In this document: piece by piece, positions 61,900 through 64,000 of the stretch
Position numbering within the stretch: position 1 is the first letter of the stretch
Layout: every line of letters starts with the position of its first letter
Source of the DNA: Mytilus galloprovincialis
Taxonomy: Eukaryota > Mollusca > Bivalvia > Mytilida > Mytilidae
Assembly: GCF_965363235.1 (NCBI RefSeq)
Contig: NC_134845.1
Span: 33,280,154 to 33,344,153 of the forward strand
Reading direction: 5' to 3'
DNA length: 64,000 nt
The notes under the pieces: model-generated
Database searches by the model: none
What the model was told of the DNA's origin: nothing
Seen by the model: the letters and a program-made list of their open reading frames with translations, nothing else
Position numbers and translations under genes: made by a program

Positions 61900-62460
61900 G
61901 TCGATATCGACAATGGTTTAAGATGCATACAACATATAAGATTCAAAGTAACATTAAACGAGCGAAATTGAAATGTCGATATCGATGATATCGAGGATGT
62001 CGACAAAATGAACAAAGGAATAATCAAAAATTAGAAAATAAACTCATCATAGATAACAGGATTAAATTTTGTATTTACGACAGACACGTGTTTCGTGTAC
62101 AAAAGACTCATCAGGGACGCTCGAATCCAAAAAAGTTAAAAAGGATAAATAAAGTACGAAGTTGAAGAGCATTGAGGACCAAAATTCCTAAAAGTTTTGC
62201 CAAATACATGTTAAAGTAAATTTAATAAATTGTCTATATTGACACCTTCATATGATTCAGGACAACTTACTGTTATTCATGAAGTAGACAAATGGGGATT
62301 TAAAGTAATTATGTGAACATCGATATTGACACGATATCGTCGATATCGACGGATACAGATGAACCAGGGCAACTGGTGAAGTCGATACGGGTCATATAGT
62401 GATTAAGTAAATATCGATAACGATACGATATCGATGATATTGTCGATATCGTAACTACAT
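61900..62460. repeat. Cluster of GATATC-centred palindromes, split by a family A repeat
   Basis: Seven GATATC sites in 561 bp (61903, 61978, 61987, 62333, 62342, 62427, 62445), most extended to CGATATCG or the 12-mer palindrome GTCGATATCGAC (61900-61911). A TATCGATA, the core bound by DREF/BEAF-type factors in flies, is at 62412-62419. A family A copy at 62038-62216 divides the cluster. The cluster ends just before the broken FReD copy. Confidence 0.6.
62038..62216 (+). repeat. Dispersed repeat family A copy
   Basis: AAACTCATCATAGATAACAG, CAGACACGTGTTTCGTGTAC, AAAAGACTCATCAGGGACGC, GAAGTTGAAGAGCATTGAGG, AGTTTTGCCAAATAC. One of the two most complete copies. Confidence 0.75.
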
Positions 62461-62499
62461 CGTATCTTGGACATATCTCTTATGGTTTGGGGAATTGGT

Positions 62500-63722
62500 A
62501 CATATCCGTTGTCAACTGTGAAACAGATATTTCATAACGATCAACCGATTTGTAATGTCGATTGTCAAATCCAAGAACTTCCGAATATCGTTCCTATACA
62601 GATACTTCCTCGTTACCACCTGTTGCATAAGTCGTATTACGCAAGCATATATATTAATCAAAAAAAATATAAAAAAATAGTGCCAAATCAACGTTCCTAC
62701 GTGTGTTGAATGCATCGGATACAATTTCAAACAAACACATGGTGAAGACATCATCTGATTTAGGTAAGTTTACAGTTTTTATGAGAGAAATTATCAAACA
62801 AAATTAAGTTATCTTATTCAACAGAACTATGACTTGAATATACAAGTAATGATTATTTCATTTGCATATTGTGGAAACTTATTGTGCGGTTTATTGCAAT
62901 GAATGATTATGAATATGCATCACTGATAAAACAAATGTACGGTCATATCTGCCATGTTCTTCAATGTTTTATACTTTTGGCTTTGCAAACTTCTGGTCGC
63001 AATATATTCGATGAAATAGATTCCATCAGATTATCCTGTGTGGACGGACTTCAGACCAAAAGATTTTATCACAGTCGAATTTCTGCAAAATGACAATAAA
63101 CGAAAAACAAATATAATCGTTGGAAACAAACAGACCCATGACATAGGGGAGGTATATACAGATTACGATTGGTTAAACATGTTTGCAAGCGCCCTACCCT
63201 TCCTCTACCGTGGACAACAGTTTATCAGCATAACATGAGAATTCACCGTAAAAATTAGTTACAAAAGTCTTGCATCCTCGGATTGATACTAGGTTGAAAA
63301 AGAACCAAGAAAAAGAAATAAGTAGTTCAAAGCCAATTGCAATTAAAACATAAATCATATCATGTTTCCTGATTTAAATGTCCATCAGTACTCATTCAAT
63401 GTGCTTAATGTAAAGACCAACATAAATATCAACAGGATGTAGGATCTTAAGTATTCATAACTTATAATGTTTCGGAAACATGTTTTGTGATTCACTTTGT
63501 AACCGATGTGCAACTCCACTTAGATTTCGTCATATCTTCTAGGTGTTTGTTTCTATGGCGCGACTGCTGAAAGAGTTCTCAATATTTGAGCAACTTAATC
63601 AAAAATTAAATTCACAGTTTCTCTTGACGTTCAATTTGCACAAGTAGTCAAGACAATATAACAGTATATTATAATCAAATCATGCCCTTTCCTCCTCCAT
63701 AATATAAAACGTCTTATCTTAA
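62500..63722 (+). pseudogene. Broken third FReD copy (5' half only)
   Basis: Matches the FReD-B 5' region from ACATATCCGTTGTC (46908 there) through the promoter, exon 1, intron 1, exon 2 and the start of intron 2 (AATATAAAACGTCTTATCTT). Exon 1 remnant ends at 62763 (GATTTAG|GTAAGT) but has lost the start codon and nearly all of the signal peptide. The exon 2 remnant starts at 63543 ([15 protein letters not shown]) and then meets an in-frame TGA. The TATA motif region is degraded. No fibrinogen-domain exon is seen before the window ends; homology stops near 63722. It shows the FReD cluster extends or extended rightward. Confidence 0.75.
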
Positions 63723-64000
63723 CTCATTCGCCCCCAAGAGATTTTTGAAAAATCAGACAGTTTCGAAAAACTGCAATCATATGAGAATTATATGCAAACT
63801 AGCAGTCTCCTGGTACTGATGCTCATCTATTTAACTATGTTATGAGATTTGGGGGCGGATGGCATGGGTGGAGGATGGGTTGGGTGGTGGAACATTTTTT
63901 CGTGGGTTAGAACCCACCCCCACTGAAAAAATGGTCATTTTCAGTGTATTTTCCGATTTTAAAAAGACCTTGAGAGGTGAAAATTTACCAGTCTGAGTTT
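63723..64000. other. Unassigned right edge
   Basis: Starts AACTCATTCGCCCCCAAGAG and includes a G-rich stretch (GGGGGCGGATGGCATGGGTG). No gene is recognised. The abrupt end of homology to FReD-B intron 2 here marks an insertion or rearrangement junction. Confidence 0.4.

Overview
The window looks like animal nuclear DNA from a bivalve mollusc, probably a mytilid mussel. Evidence: AT-rich sequence, small exons with GT..AG introns, immune-receptor and lectin families typical of molluscs, and dispersed repeats I recognise from mussel genomes. The species call is inference. I assembled all gene models by eye from splice sites, reading phase and paralogue comparison; most open reading frames over 60 codons are not genes.

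Layout. (1) 1-245: a 48-bp minisatellite cut by the window edge. (2) 631-6133, minus: a TNF-receptor-family gene with six exons seen; its 3' end (any death domain) lies off the left edge. (3) 13384-20055, plus: a second, complete TNF-receptor gene with seven coding exons, two cysteine-rich repeats, a membrane helix and a C-terminal death domain (475 aa). The two genes are homologous and divergent, with a TCACGTGAC palindrome near each presumed promoter. (4) 21961-45419, plus: FReD-A, a secreted fibrinogen-related lectin (six exons, 279 aa). Its second intron is 17.9 kb long. (5) 47127-51013, plus: FReD-B, its tandem paralogue (281 aa) with the same intron phases. (6) 62500-63722: a third, broken copy of the FReD 5' half. 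(7) 51000-62400: mostly repeats, a reverse-transcriptase remnant and a weak candidate minus-strand gene around 55764-56590.

The most unusual object is in FReD-A intron 2. Positions 23386-40182 form one giant inverted repeat with terminal ATGGACGTCAAGTTGG, flanked on both sides by the 9-bp direct repeat AACTAATGA. Its arms are built of nested tandem repeats: a short minisatellite at the tips, then ~130-bp units, then ~170-bp units meeting head to head near 33142. This is the architecture of foldback (FB-type) transposons, at about 16.8 kb. A 4.0-kb insertion with short inverted ends interrupts the left arm, and a 1.07-kb segment is present only in the right arm. The arms look nearly identical, so the insertion appears young. 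It carries no credible transposase.

The functional theme is innate immunity: two death-receptor-type genes beside a small FReD lectin cluster. The foldback element, lying wholly inside one intron, would be transcribed as a multi-kilobase hairpin in FReD-A pre-mRNA.
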